DNA from: Welwitschia mirabilis
Lineage: Eukaryota; Gnetophyta; Gnetopsida; Welwitschiales
Direction: 5' to 3'
Assembly (NCBI GenBank): GCA_051453625.1
Contig: JBOZIK010000001.1
Location: 105,785,911 to 105,849,910 of the forward strand
Length of the DNA stretch: 64,000 nucleotides
Below are positions 24,801 to 35,886 of the stretch, one piece after another (the first letter of the stretch is position 1; the number at the start of each line of letters is the position of its first letter). The notes under the pieces were generated by a model. That model saw only the letters and a program-made list of their open reading frames with translations, ran no database searches and was not told where the DNA came from. Position numbers and translations under genes: made by a program.

Positions 24801-26050
24801 ATAATCATGATCTCTTATTTCTATGTTTAACACATGATCACCATGATGTCCTAGTTCACTGGGGTGAATTTTCCTAAGAGGAATCTTTGGTAGTGTTAGT
24901 AGCTGTGGGATTTCCACTAGGGGTTCAGTTGGCCATGCTTTATGGGTCCCTAATTCTTTGACTATGGGTGCACTCCCCTTATTATGAATTAAAATAAAAT
25001 ACTTCAAGGCTATGGTATCAGTGGTATTCTTGATGTTATTAGAGGCATTGGTTGTTTCATAAACTCATTATGCTTACAGTATTCCCATATGATCATTTTA
25101 CTTTTAAGGATTCAAGTGTGTTTTGGGGTGTTAGCAGGTGAGTTCATGTCTGGTATCTTTTGATCTTATCATTTATTATTAAAAACATTAGTTATTAGCA
25201 TCATCATAATCACTGTCTATTCAATTGGTACTTTATGGAGTTTTTGCATTATGTTATGCATCATTAATCAGGTAATTCTATAATTTCTTCTATGAGAGTT
25301 TTCTAGGTTTGAATTTAGGGTAGATACACAATATTATTCATGTTCCTAAATTATAACTTATCATTTTTGTTTTTCTTAGTTGTTTTCTTTGGTATTTTAA
25401 TGTCATTTCCATATGTTTTCATCACAAATGCTTAGGACTTGATCATTTAGTAGTTTTTTTTATTGATTTTTATTTTCATTTGATGTTTTTCTTTATAGAA
25501 GTTTATTTTTTTTTTTTTATATAAATTTTCTTAGTTTATAATAATAATTTTTCCAATCTATGCTTTTGAATCTTTTCAAGTTTAGTTTTCTTTAATCTTC
25601 TTTTTGAGTTTTGACACATCCTATACTACTTTTCAATTATTGTAAGTTCATGGCACATTTATCTTCCTTAGCTTTTTGCATTTGCCTCTTTATAATGCCA
25701 TATTTCTCATGATTATTAGCCATTTCCTAGCTTTGGGACTTTATGATACCTTTATCAAACCTACTTAATGTTATTTGAGCTTAACTTATTCTACTAATAT
25801 TTTCATTATTTCTAATTTTTTGAAAAATCCTATCATCCTTTTTATCATTCAAATGATCATGCGGATGACGTATACATTTTTTTTAGCATTAACTCTTTAA
25901 CTTTAATCTTTTCAAGATTATTTTCTAACCTTTCTTTCATGCATACAATACTACTCTCAAGCCTGTCTATTTTTCTTATTCGTACTTAACTTGCATATGG
26001 ATCTTTTTCCTTCTTACGTTAATGTAATATGGAACGTATTGGTTCATTTG

Positions 26051-26094
26051 GAGGGAGGGGAAGGAATGGGTTTAGAGGGGGGAGAGGAGGGAGG
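26051..26094 (+). other. G-rich block with G-quadruplex potential
   Basis: G-runs of three or more occur at 26053-26055, 26057-26060, 26068-26070, 26077-26082 and 26089-26091, with loops of one to seven bases. This satisfies the common G3+N1-7 quadruplex rule. It stands out sharply from the AT-rich surroundings, about 750 bp upstream of the 3' LTR of element C. Confidence 0.7.
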
Positions 26095-26840
26095 CAAAAA
26101 ATATATTTTGAGATATTTTAAGCAAAAATTTAAATTTTTAAGGGTTATTGTTACATTTTTATGAGACTTATTTATAATGTACTTACTTGATTTGATCATA
26201 TATTATTTTCATGAGATGCATTAGGGATATTATTTAGTAAAAGATGTACTTAACAAAAAAACACTTGTAGTTTGTTTTCTTTGTAAGAATGATACAAGAA
26301 ATTCATGAGACCATGGATGAAGGAAATAATGTTATAATTGATTAGTCTTGACATATTTTCCCCTATAAATTGTGCTTAAAAATTTAATGTTTGATCTATG
26401 AATACCATTTTTTATTACTTTTTCTAATTATACATGCACATAATTTATGTAAGTTATTATGGTCATATCTTATGATGTTTATTTTGGTTATAAAATTCAA
26501 TTTCTATCTTTTCAATGTACTACATTTTGTAAGCGGGGGGTTAATACACTGGTAAGTATTTTGATCTTATTTTTTGATGTGGATGAGTATAGGTAATTAA
26601 TTTTTACAAATTGATTTTTAGAAGTTTCTCATCCTTATAATGATCAAGATGATAGTCTTTATGACACCTAATCACTTCATCTACCAAGGTAAAACATTTT
26701 AATTTACTTCATTTTTTGATTTACTCCTACATACTAAGATTTCTAAACTTTATTTACATATCAGTAGATAGTGTTTTATCTTAGCCAATTTGGCTTGCAA
26801 TTATAGTTTTTCACCAACTTTGTGAGGAACTGATAAGGCT

Positions 26841-26851
26841 AAGTGGGGGGC
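26841..26851 (+). other. Polypurine tract of element C
   Basis: AAGTGGGGGGC lies two bases before the 3' LTR start (TGTTGGAATT at 26854). It is the expected primer for plus-strand DNA synthesis. Confidence 0.85.
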
Positions 26852-26853
26852 TA

Positions 26854-28109
26854 TGTTGGAATTCCAAATCATATGTTTTTTAGGGTTATTTTAAGTAGTT
26901 TTCGAGGACATTTAAATAGGATTAAGCACAAAAACATGATTATCGAGCATTAAAGGAAAAAATCATGAAAATGCATAAATACCAATACATTTGAAGGCAT
27001 CTTGAACTAATTCTAATACTTCACATTTTGAGAAGGAACTAATGAGCTTTATGACCAATTTAATTTGTTAAAGAGATTGAATAATTTTGTTGTTCCCTTC
27101 ATTATTTGGACAATCACAACATAATACAATTTATGTGTTGACTAGGATGCTGACTGGATTAATATAAAGGATAAATATAGAACTCTCTTGACATCACATT
27201 ATTTCGACCATCGTCTAGATGACACATAGGATGACCACCTAATTTTACTCAATGTACTAAACTCCATTAAACTTCTACAATATATTATATGCCATCTTGC
27301 ACATTTATTGGGATTTTACCACATTTGTTAGATTTGCTATTATTAGAATCTGTTGTTGTCAGTAAATATCACCTTCACCCTTGACTTTGATCATCTTCAT
27401 TGCATTAAAAATTCTCATGATAGAAGATCAAAGGGCCAGAGGTCCATCCAATAGTTATAAAGAGGGGGGTCTTCCTTAGTGTTAGTCCATGTCTCCTAGT
27501 CTCCTTCATTGAGGTGTTGCTACTTTATAATAGGTTATTGATTCAACTTTTAATGGAAATCTTTTTTTAAGTTTTAATCATATTTATGTGCATCTCCCTT
27601 ATGGTTTATGTTGCTTTTTATTCTATAATAACTTTATCTATGATATAGATCATGAGGAAAATCTTTGTTAAGGTTGAAATCATTAGTTTAGAATCTTGCA
27701 TTTTATTTTATATTTCATAGATTAAATCATTGTATGTTTTAATACTTTGTCTGATGCACTTAATAACTTAAGTTGGTTTTTATTAATGACAATTTTCTTG
27801 ATTAATATAAGTTATGCAGGGCTGATCTTAATGATAAAAATTTGGTAGTTGAATAGATATTACATTTAGAGTAGTTTGCATTTGCATTTGCATTTGCATT
27901 GTGTGTTTACTTTACTTGCATTGATGATTTTCATTTTTGAGCCTTTACTTTATGAAAAGTAATTCTCTAGCTTCAAGCCTAGTGTCTTCAATGGATTATG
28001 ATATTATGGTCCACTCCTATCTACATTAGTGTGTTATGTTTGTGCACATATTTATGATTGATAGGATTTAATAAAGAATGTAATGTTTGCATAAATATGC
28101 ACTACAATA
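26854..28109 (+). repeat. 3' LTR of element C
   Basis: This 1256-bp copy aligns with the 5' LTR. Its end reads CAATA where the 5' copy ends ATAACA, so the final CA has become TA. It has a short TTTGCA expansion at 27876-27900 that the 5' copy lacks. Confidence 0.88.
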
Positions 28110-28114
28110 AGTAA
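28110..28114. repeat. Target site duplication AGTAA, right copy (element C)
   Basis: This matches 18951-18955. The following CCTTAGCTATATACC continues element A. Confidence 0.88.
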
Positions 28115-29481
28115 CCTTAGCTATATACCCCTATTAAAGGAGAGTACCATTCAATGATGATGACCTACTTATACTTTGGACTCAAAAAATTTTAATTTTT
28201 TATTACACTTATGACTTCTTATCAATTTGCTAATGAAATCCAAGTATATCCTACCATTGTGTCTCTAGCATTCACTCAATATACCCTTGATTATTAAGGT
28301 GTATGTGGGAATCTGAACCTTTGGATGCTAGGGAGATTTCTACTTAAGAGAGACATGAATCTCTATATGGTTCAAACTTCATAGTTAAGGTTGTTAACAC
28401 TACTTAACAAGCTCATAGGATAGTGTATCCTAACACAGATCTTTGTTTACATAAGGCTCCTCATGCCCAACACCAACCAAGATTTATTATCAGTGGAAAA
28501 CATGATGTGTTTAGGTGTGAGAGGTAATTTCCTATTTTAAAACTTGATCACCAAAAATTAAATTTTACATATGACAAAAAAAAAGGAAAATACCAAAAAC
28601 ACATATGAAAACAAAGAGTCACTTGTTATAGTTAAGCTAAGTGGATCTTCTTCAACATTTCAAACTTAGATTAATCTATTCAAATCATAAAATAAAGTTT
28701 AAGTGAGATAAAATATTAAGTCAAGTGGATCTTCCTCCACATTTTAAGCTTAACTTAATGAGGGAAAAAAACAAGGTTAAGGGATCACAACTAGTAAAAA
28801 AATATCAAAAAGCCTTTAAAAATCACAAAAAAAATGCTTAAAAGACTAAGTTTGGGGCTTACAAATGTGAAAAATTCCCCAAAAAACTTTTAAAAAAATT
28901 GCAAAATAGCTTAAGAAGGCTAAAAAGCTAAAAATTGCCTATGTGCATAAATAAGACTAATGGCTGAGTAATGTCTTAGATAAATGTATTTGCATAAATA
29001 AGGACTATGGCTAAGCAATTAGTAGGAAATTCTACATGTGTATAAATACAAAGAAGAGCTAGCATAAAATTTTTGAAAAAAATTCATTTTTCATCTATTG
29101 GAAATTAAACTCTAGACCTTTAAACTAAAATGAAAATGTTTTTACCACTACATCAACTACTTGTTGATGATTAAAATGTAAAGAAAAAATATTGAAATAT
29201 GATTGATAATTACACTATGTAAAGGTATGTCATGTAGGGAAGAAATTAGGAAGGATGAACATCGTTTTACCAATTCCTCGGGATCAAAGAATAGACTATT
29301 GGAAGAAGGCACTATGGCACAATAGGAAGGTGATTATGGTAAGGGAAGTGGATACTAAGCATAGTCTAACAGGTGATCACATCAATCTGATGAATGCGGA
29401 TGCAATGCAAGCAAGAAGTACTGAGTAGAGTCATGTCAACTAAAGGTATAAGAGAGCATAGAAAAAGATATTGATGCCTCC
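28115..29481 (-). other. Element A leader, proximal part with conserved hairpins
   Basis: This non-coding leader of A aligns with 58.19-59.2 kb of element B. It includes two adjacent inverted repeats at about 28632-28675 and 28714-28760 that are also present in B. No reading frame is shared. Confidence 0.7.
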
Positions 29482-29493
29482 ACTTTAATACCA
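29482..29493 (-). other. Primer binding site of element A (decayed)
   Basis: The plus strand reads ACTTTAATACCA two bases from the LTR start at 29496. It is a degenerate form of GCTCTGATACCA, the complement of the initiator tRNA-Met site. Confidence 0.6.
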
Positions 29494-29495
29494 TT

Positions 29496-29664
29496 TGTTA
29501 AGAAATTAGAGAACTTAAGAATGAAAAGCACAAGATTTCCAAATGACAATTTTTATTTCTCCTCTTTATTATTTCAACAACAAGCTTTCTTAAATAGATA
29601 ATAATACCCCTAGGGTTTTCATGAATCTCTAGGCACAGGATCACTATGTATACGAGACTTGGCA
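29496..29664 (-). repeat. 5' LTR of element A
   Basis: This 169-bp repeat starts TGTTAAG and ends GGCA. It aligns with 13680-13847 and, more distantly, with the LTRs of element B at 55188 and 60476. Confidence 0.85.
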
Positions 29665-30540
29665 AAAGCTTCTTGCTACACATGAGCCTAAGCTTAGTAG
29701 TTATAAGTTAATGGAACATGCACATATCAAGGAAACTAAGGTCATACATTTGATAAATGGAAAAGAAATCAATAAACAGATAGAAGTGAAACAATCCAAA
29801 GAAGAATAAGTACAATAAGATGAGCCTAAAAATAAGAAAAACATAGAGAAAAAGCATGAATTAGAAGAAGCTATTCCAACTTAAAAAGATCCCCTACCAT
29901 TTTCTCAATAATGTAAGGAAAATAAATTGGCTAAGAAGTAATAAAATGCACTAGAAATTTTTAGTGAGGATCAATATCCATCTTTTCAAAGCCATTAAAC
30001 AAGCACCTTTCTATGCTAAATTCCTAAAAGATCTATTCATTATCAAAAGAAGGATGGATGTGAAAAGTAAAGGTTTTCTTGCTAAACAAACTAGTGATTT
30101 CATTCAAAATGAAGTCCTTCCAAAATACAAAGATTCAAGATGCCCTACCATAGCCATTACTATTAGAAATAAATTTTTTTAACAAGACTTATTAGATTTT
30201 GGAGCTAGTGTTATTTTTTTACCTTATAGTATCTGTAACAAACTAGATTTAAATGATCTAAAAATTAACAAGCTTCATTTACAATTGTTTAATGATTCTT
30301 TGAAAACAAATTCAATCATCATAGAGTATGTGATTATTTAACTATAAAATTGTCTCTTTCTTGTAGACTTTGTAGTTTTAAACATGAAAAAAAACTAGAG
30401 ATTATACCATCTATATCATTTTGTGAAGACCTTTTATCACTACTTCTAATGCTCTTATTAATTGCAAAAATGTTATTATGAATACTTGTTTTGATAACAT
30501 AAGTTTCAAGTTTAATATATTTAATACTATGAATTAACCT
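29665..30540 (+). pseudogene. Retropepsin (aspartic protease) remnant of element D
   Basis: In the element this protease cuts the polyprotein. At 29964-30180 the plus strand reads INIHLFKAIKQAPFYAKFLK and then DLFIIKRRMD. This is the characteristic segment before the protease of OTA gypsy elements (family: I-P-L-x-D-A-I-x-Q-x-P-x-Y-A-K-F-L-K-D). After one frame break the active site at 30195-30209 reads DFGAS (family DLGAS), followed by LPYSICNKLDL. A 'DFVVLNM' phrase near 30365 fits the later strand of the fold. The catalytic Asp is kept but the frame is broken. Upstream Lys-rich sequence (29.69-29.95 kb) is the end of gag or a linker. This is the best family marker in element D. Confidence 0.85.
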
Positions 30541-32700
30541 GATTATTTGGAAGGAGTTGAGTTTGATGAAATTCTTGATGATCTTGATATATCCTCCTAT
30601 GACAAAAACATTTCACTTATTTCTCTATCTTCTCTGGATTAGGATTCATATGTTAATCTTAAAAATAATCCTTCTTTTAGTATGAACCTTCCTCTTTAGG
30701 ATTTAAAATATATCTTTGATGATGATACTTTTCATTCTTTATTTTTTATATCATTTATGCCTTTATTTAGAGAAACTATTTTGCAAGAGTTATTAGTTAA
30801 GTGAGAGAAATAAATAGGATGATCATCTCATAACTTAGAATGTTTAAAACTTAATGAGTATTCTCCCCATATCCTTCTTGCATTTTTCAACTCATGTATG
30901 AAGTGTTGTTATGAAAAAATTTCTATCCCTAATTTATCACTTGATCACACATCTTATCCTTTTGAATCTAAAAATCCTAATCCTTTAAATTTTTCCTCCT
31001 AATCCTTAATTGTATTACCTTATTGTGAGAGTAATCTGGTTTTATCAAATGAACTTAAATTGGAATTATCTACTTTAGCCTTAATATGTTTAGATCAAGA
31101 TATGAAAAATCAAAACGTATTTCAGAATGTTTTTTTCATAGAAAACTCTAATCATAATCATCACCTTATCTATACTTTAGCCATTTTCAATTATCCAAAT
31201 CACCTCCATTTCACTTATCTAGATGACCTTTATATAACCCTCCATCACCACATTTCATCCACTACTTTTATCATCTTATGAGTTTATGAAACTTAATGAT
31301 CTTAGTTAGTAATCTTTTTTTTTAATTTATTAACAAATAGATCTTTCAAAATTTCAAAGCTTATTTATGATTTGGTAGGTTTTTGCTTTTTTATTAGCTA
31401 GTTCTTTAAATTTATTTTTTATTTCTTTGTTAAGACTTACATGCATTTATAAATCTATAATTCAAACCCAAGGAAAAAGCAAGTTTTCTTCTTTCATGTT
31501 GTTTCTTTATTTTAAAGCTTCCATGAGGATGAAATCATCTTTCTATTTGGATGATGAGGTAATAACCCCTTTCATGTGCTATAGGTATAAAAAGGAAAAA
31601 AATAATCAAAAGGAGCAAACCAAATCAAGACAAATCTTGAAGATATTTTAGCAAATTTTTATGATCATTTCTATTATATTTTAGCTAACTACATTAATGC
31701 TATAAATGTCTACTAGCAATGTATCTCTAATGATTCAATTGTAATACATTTATCTATATTAGGGTTATAGATGCTTTTTAGAAATTTAGCACTGAATCTT
31801 TCTTGGACAACTTAATTTTTTAAAAGGAAATGTCACAACACTAAATTCTCAATAAGATTAAATGCTTAAAACTTACTTACTTATGGAATAGGAAGGGAAA
31901 GGAATGAAATTAACGTGGAATTAAAGACATCTTTTATTCACTTATTTTAATAAATTAAACTCGGGATTCTTTATTTACTTGTATATTTACAATGATTTAC
32001 TGATTTATACTTTTTGTATTTTAGTAAAAGATCCACAAAAAATTATGTAAATAAATAATAATCTTAGCTTGCATTTATCATGTTTCATTTATTAATAGGA
32101 TGCACAATAGGATTTGAGTTTTTATTTATCCATTTTATATCATCTTTATTTACTTGCATCATTTATATCAAGCCATACTCCCTTGTTTTTTCTTCTATGA
32201 AAATGAAAATTAAGAAACAAACTATATTTATATTATTTGATTCATCTAATACATGTTTAAGTCCATTGTAAAATAGATCTAAATCATTGATAAAATATAG
32301 TCATTCAATTATCTATGTTTCACCCACTTTCTATAAATACCTATGTTTTTTAAGCCATTTGCACCAAGAACTCATAATTTCCATGAACTTTATGCTACCA
32401 CAATCCTTCTCATATTCACTTGGCCTATTTCTTTACATTCTATTGGTTCCACCATCTATCTTTACTAGTGCCACTAGCTATTTTCCTCTTAATGCATTAG
32501 ACTTTTCCTTGTAGCTTTGTTTTGTCTTCATCTAAGTTTTCAGTGCATTGATGATTTGGTTTTATATCTAAAATCCTTATATTTTTTATTTAATCAAGTC
32601 TTTACTTTTCTAACTTTTATCTTTATTTTTGTTTCATTTATATTTTCTTTCTCATTTTTCTATTTCATTATTATAGGCCATTACTAGTGGAAGAGCAAAA
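30541..32700 (+). other. Element D internal region after protease, no RT found
   Basis: From 30541 to about 31280 the plus strand gives protein-like but unrecognised sequence, including DYLEGVEFDEILDDLDISSY. Acidic linkers of this kind lie between protease and RT in OTA elements. I looked for RT and integrase motifs and found none. A TYLDDLY phrase near 31216 lacks RT context. From about 31300 to 32700 the sequence is AT-rich with short unrelated frames. Confidence 0.45.
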
Positions 32701-33760
32701 CTCTTTTTGAAAGAAGAAATTTTTACATCTTTCCTTTCTTTGTTTATATTTTTCTATTTTGATAAAATTCAAGTAAAGAATTATAACTATTTATTGAACA
32801 AAGATGATACTTACTACTTCCTAAAGGATATTTTGAAGTTCTACTAGAATGTAATAATAGATAAATATGACTCTTAGGTAATCCATTCTCCTATTCATCA
32901 TTCTTCCTTTGTTATTTCCAAAAATGATGTAAAATCCCTAATAGGAGTTGAATGCCATGAGAACTTGGCTTCTATGTTTATCAAATCCCTTAGTTATTAT
33001 TGTACTTCACTTAATGTTAAATATTCACCAAATAGGGAAGGATCCTTTCTTTGTAAACGTCTTTACAAAAATAAACTTGTACTTTTTAGATTTATTATTT
33101 GAAATGTTTTATCCACATATCATGTAATTGATTCCTATAGTAGTCACCTTGATATGATTAGGATTATTTAAGATAGTAAGTTCTTTAATATATTCAAATT
33201 TCTTTTTACTGTTATACTTAATAATATGGATTATAAAAGTAATCTCTTCTTTCCTTACTTAGTTTTAGACTTGACTTACAATGCCTTGGTTTACATTCTA
33301 GACTTTAAGAGATGGCATAAAACATTCATAGAAACCATAATTCCTAAAAACATTACCTATCTTAGTAAGCATAAGAATCAGGATTGGATTCTAGTGTTCA
33401 AAAGATTCAAAAGAAGATGAATATCCTTGAATAACTCCTTCTCCTTCTCAAGCTCCTTCTTCTTCCTACTCTTCACAAACTATTAGAAGAAAGGGGAAAG
33501 ATCTTATTGGTGGNNNNNNNNNNNNNNNNNNNNNNNNNNNNNNNNNNNNNNNNNNNNNNNNNNNNNNNNNNNNNNNNNNNNNNNNNNNNNNNNNNNNNNN
33601 NNNNNNNNNNNNNNNNNNNNNNNNNNNNNNNNNNNNNCTTCTTCATCTTCTTTTACTCCTGCTTCCACTTCTTATTGTTATTCCTTCACTACTATAAGTA
33701 ATACCTTTTTAGAGGAAATCCTCAAATCTTAAAGAACTTGAATTAGAACATTATGAGAAA
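32701..33760 (+). pseudogene. Unidentified downstream ORF remnant of element D
   Basis: Plus-strand phrases with good protein character can be read across stops. These include GVECHENLASMFIKSLSYYC near 32948 and, at 33226-33420, SNLFFPYLVLDLTYNALVYI ending in FKRWHKTFIE and later basic residues. A Ser/Pro-rich segment follows, broken by the N gap at 33514-33637. A globular part followed by a Ser-rich tail is reminiscent of the extra ORF called 'putative plant transposon protein' in OTA elements. I cannot confirm the family. It could also be an envelope-like position remnant. No function is assigned. Confidence 0.35.
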
Positions 33761-34767
33761 AAATGAAAAAAATTATAAAGAAAAAAAATGATATTTGAAA
33801 AAAAAAAAAGAGATGAATAAAAAATTGGATAGGTTAGCTTCTCATAGAAGATATTTGAGCAAAATTTCTCTTTCTCCCTCTCTTTATCTCATATATTCTT
33901 CTTTACCTATAGTTTTTAGTTTTTGTAGTTGCATCATAATTATGTTTTTTTCTTATTGTAATGACTTAAAAATTTAATATGAGTCCTTATTTCTATGAAT
34001 TTTGTTTTAATTTTAGACTAATAATTAACTATAAATGTCTTAATTTAGTTTTGAGGCTTTAAAATGTAACATTCACAACGTAATTATTAATACACGGGAT
34101 GCCAATGACTTTCCTAATTGATGCCACTATCTTAACCTATAGAAATAGACTTCCTTTTGATATAGCTACTTTACATCTTGTTCCTTGCATTTTCATTACT
34201 TAAGTCTCTATTAAAAATTCAAAAAAACTTATTGATACTAATTCATCATCCATTTTATCATTCCTAAAAACATCACATTCATTTTTTCTATTTTTTAATT
34301 TTTTTAGTCAGTTTTTGATATTTGTACAGTACACAATTTAGATTTAGAGGTTTAAGTAATTATAATCAAAGAGTTATTTTGCTTTTCAGTATTTCATTTT
34401 CATTAGTTTGTATTTTATATTTTCTAGTTTAATCATGCATTGCATATTTTATTTTTAAAAATTTTATTTTCTAGCTTACTAGACTATACTAGCATATTCA
34501 TCATTCATCTCTTATTGTGTTCATATTTGATTTTTCATCTTTAAAACTTTGAGGATAAAGTTTAACTTTGATTGGGAAAAGTGGAATTTGCACTTGAGTC
34601 TTCATTTTTTATACTTTATTTTTTTACTTAAGTTTTTAGATCACATTAGCAAATTATTTTTCAAAATCCTTTCATCTTTTTATACTTGATTGATTTGATT
34701 TGCAATTTTTGTCATATCACCTTTTCTTTTGACACACTATTTTTACTAAGGGACTAGCAAAAGATTG

Positions 34768-34776
34768 TTTGGAGTA
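34768..34776 (+). other. Polypurine tract of element D (decayed)
   Basis: TTTGGAGTA lies directly before the LTR start TGATAAAACAC. In related OTA elements this place reads TTTGGGGG followed by a short spacer. Confidence 0.6.
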
Positions 34777-35881
34777 TGATAAAACACAATAATTGAAATT
34801 TACATCAAGGCATTTAGGACTTATTAGCATGCTTAATGGATAATCATGATATTTTTATGTATTTATTATGCTTAAGGATATGGAATCTAGTTTTACTACT
34901 AATTTTCCTTAACACTATAATTTTGTAGAATATTTACATCATCTAGAACATTGTGGTAAAAGCAGGAGGTATGTTAAGTAATATTAGTAGTGGTACTAGT
35001 TCTAAGAGGCACAATACCAATTAGTATGATTAGAATAGGTTCATGCTTATACTAGTAAATATTATTAATGTAAGAAATACATTCTAGATATTTTCACAAG
35101 TAAAAGATGGACAAGGAATATTTTCTAAGAAGAAACCTCAAGTTGGCTCCGTGGATAGAGGACAATCCCATATACTTTTAGCATTTTAAAAGAATGGTCC
35201 ATTAGCCTTTGAAACCCTAATTGTAATCCTTAATTCTAGCCTATAAATACCCTACTTTACTTTATTTGAAGGATGTTATATCATTGTCATATTATACAAG
35301 GGATTTAAGCTTTAGTCATAAGCTCTTTCTAAGGCTCCAATAGGGATGGGCCTACTGTCAAGCTAGCATCATACTTTTGGTTTAGCGTCAGTATTTTAAT
35401 ACATTTTATGCTTTTACTTTTCTAATAATAAAGTGTTCCATGTTCTTGATGTATTACTTTGATATCAAGCTTTAATGGATCTCATTTGTTATGCTTAGGA
35501 TTGATTAAGGCATGTTATTGCTTTAAGATCTTTTTGATGATTCTCCTTTTCATTCTAGCTTGCATAATCTAAATGTTTATTTGATGGATCTTTGAAGTCT
35601 CCTACTTTTTATGCTTATTTAATTCTTATTATGAAGTCTAGGTAGATTAGATATATCATCATGTCTATGGTAGATAAGATTATCATTATACTTACTTTAT
35701 TAATAACTCTTATTATTTATCTCTGTGGAAGAATAATATTGAAACTATAGTACAAATACAATTCCTAGTATTACTAGTAAAAGTTGGGTTTGACCATGCA
35801 AGATTTGTATTACTAAGGTGATCTTACTATTTATCATACATTAATGATAGATACAAGCATAGTGAAATTTTACCATGAACA
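34777..35881 (+). repeat. 3' LTR of element D
   Basis: This 1105-bp copy begins TGATAAAACAC and ends ATGAACA. It aligns with 6636-7937 except for about 200 bp absent here. A TATA-like CTATAAATA lies at 35241-35249. Confidence 0.82.
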
Positions 35882-35886
35882 TCTAT
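35882..35886. repeat. Target site duplication TCTAT, right copy (element D)
   Basis: This matches 6631-6635 and closes element D. Confidence 0.75.

Larger units (their letters stand above)
24017..26840 (+). other. Element C 3' internal region, non-coding
   Basis: I see no conserved coding motif. It contains a possible LTR-like start at 24058 (TGTAATATCCTAGG after GAGAGAA), a GA microsatellite at 24746-24797, and a G-rich block at 26051-26094. The rest is AT-rich. Confidence 0.45.
18956..28109 (+). mobile_element. Element C: OTA-type Ty3-gypsy retrotransposon inside element A
   Basis: C is the innermost and youngest of the nested stack. It has LTRs of about 1.24 kb (18956-20192 and 26854-28109), a tRNA-Asp primer site (20196-20213) and a polypurine tract (26841-26851), and AGTAA flanks it. 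The interior holds an Arg-rich gag-like start near 20.94 kb, Asn/Lys-rich coding-like debris to about 24.0 kb and no pol motif I can recognise. It is therefore probably a non-autonomous OTA derivative. Removing it and one AGTAA restores continuity of element A with its homologue in element B, which proves the insertion. About 14 percent of positions differ in the LTR stretch I aligned. Confidence 0.88.
13680..29664 (-). mobile_element. Element A: Ty1-copia retrotransposon, interrupted by element C
   Basis: A reads on the minus strand. It has a 5' LTR (29496-29664), a degenerate tRNA-Met primer site (29482-29493) and a long leader split by element C (28115-29495 and about 18.45-18.95 kb). These are followed by gag, protease, integrase, RT and RNase H remnants down to 14.29 kb, a decayed polypurine tract and the 3' LTR (13680-13847). 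Without C it is about 6.8 kb. Flanking pentamers AAGAT and AAAGC differ by transitions only, so the target duplication is uncertain. It belongs to the same family as element B (55.2-60.6 kb), with which it shares LTRs, leader and coding order. Confidence 0.85.
6636..35881 (+). mobile_element. Element D: OTA-type Ty3-gypsy retrotransposon, interrupted by elements E and A
   Basis: D is the outermost element of a nested stack. It has a 5' LTR (6636-7937), a decayed tRNA-Asp primer site (7944-7962), a gag remnant (about 12.46-13.67 kb), a retropepsin remnant (about 29.96-30.45 kb), unrecognised downstream coding remnants, a polypurine tract and a 3' LTR (34777-35881). Its own sequence is 6636-8924, 12453-13679 and 29665-35881, with the rest being later insertions. 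The protease sequence and the tRNA-Asp primer site point to the Ogre/Tat/Athila group. I find no RT, RNase H or integrase, so it was either deleted or a non-autonomous derivative. TCTAT flanks both ends. Confidence 0.82.

Noticed and set aside
24741-25007. Minus-strand frame of 88 codons with a Leu-Ser tail
   Set aside because: The tail comes from the GA microsatellite and the rest shows no motif.
13675-29669. Target duplication for element A (AAGAT / AAAGC)
   Set aside because: Only two of five bases match. The differences are all transitions and could derive from one AAGGC site, but this is too weak to call.
31210-31235. YLDDLY phrase as a reverse transcriptase active site in element D
   Set aside because: No other RT motif lies before or after it, and OTA elements usually have a different context (F-x-D-D-F). 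It is taken as chance.
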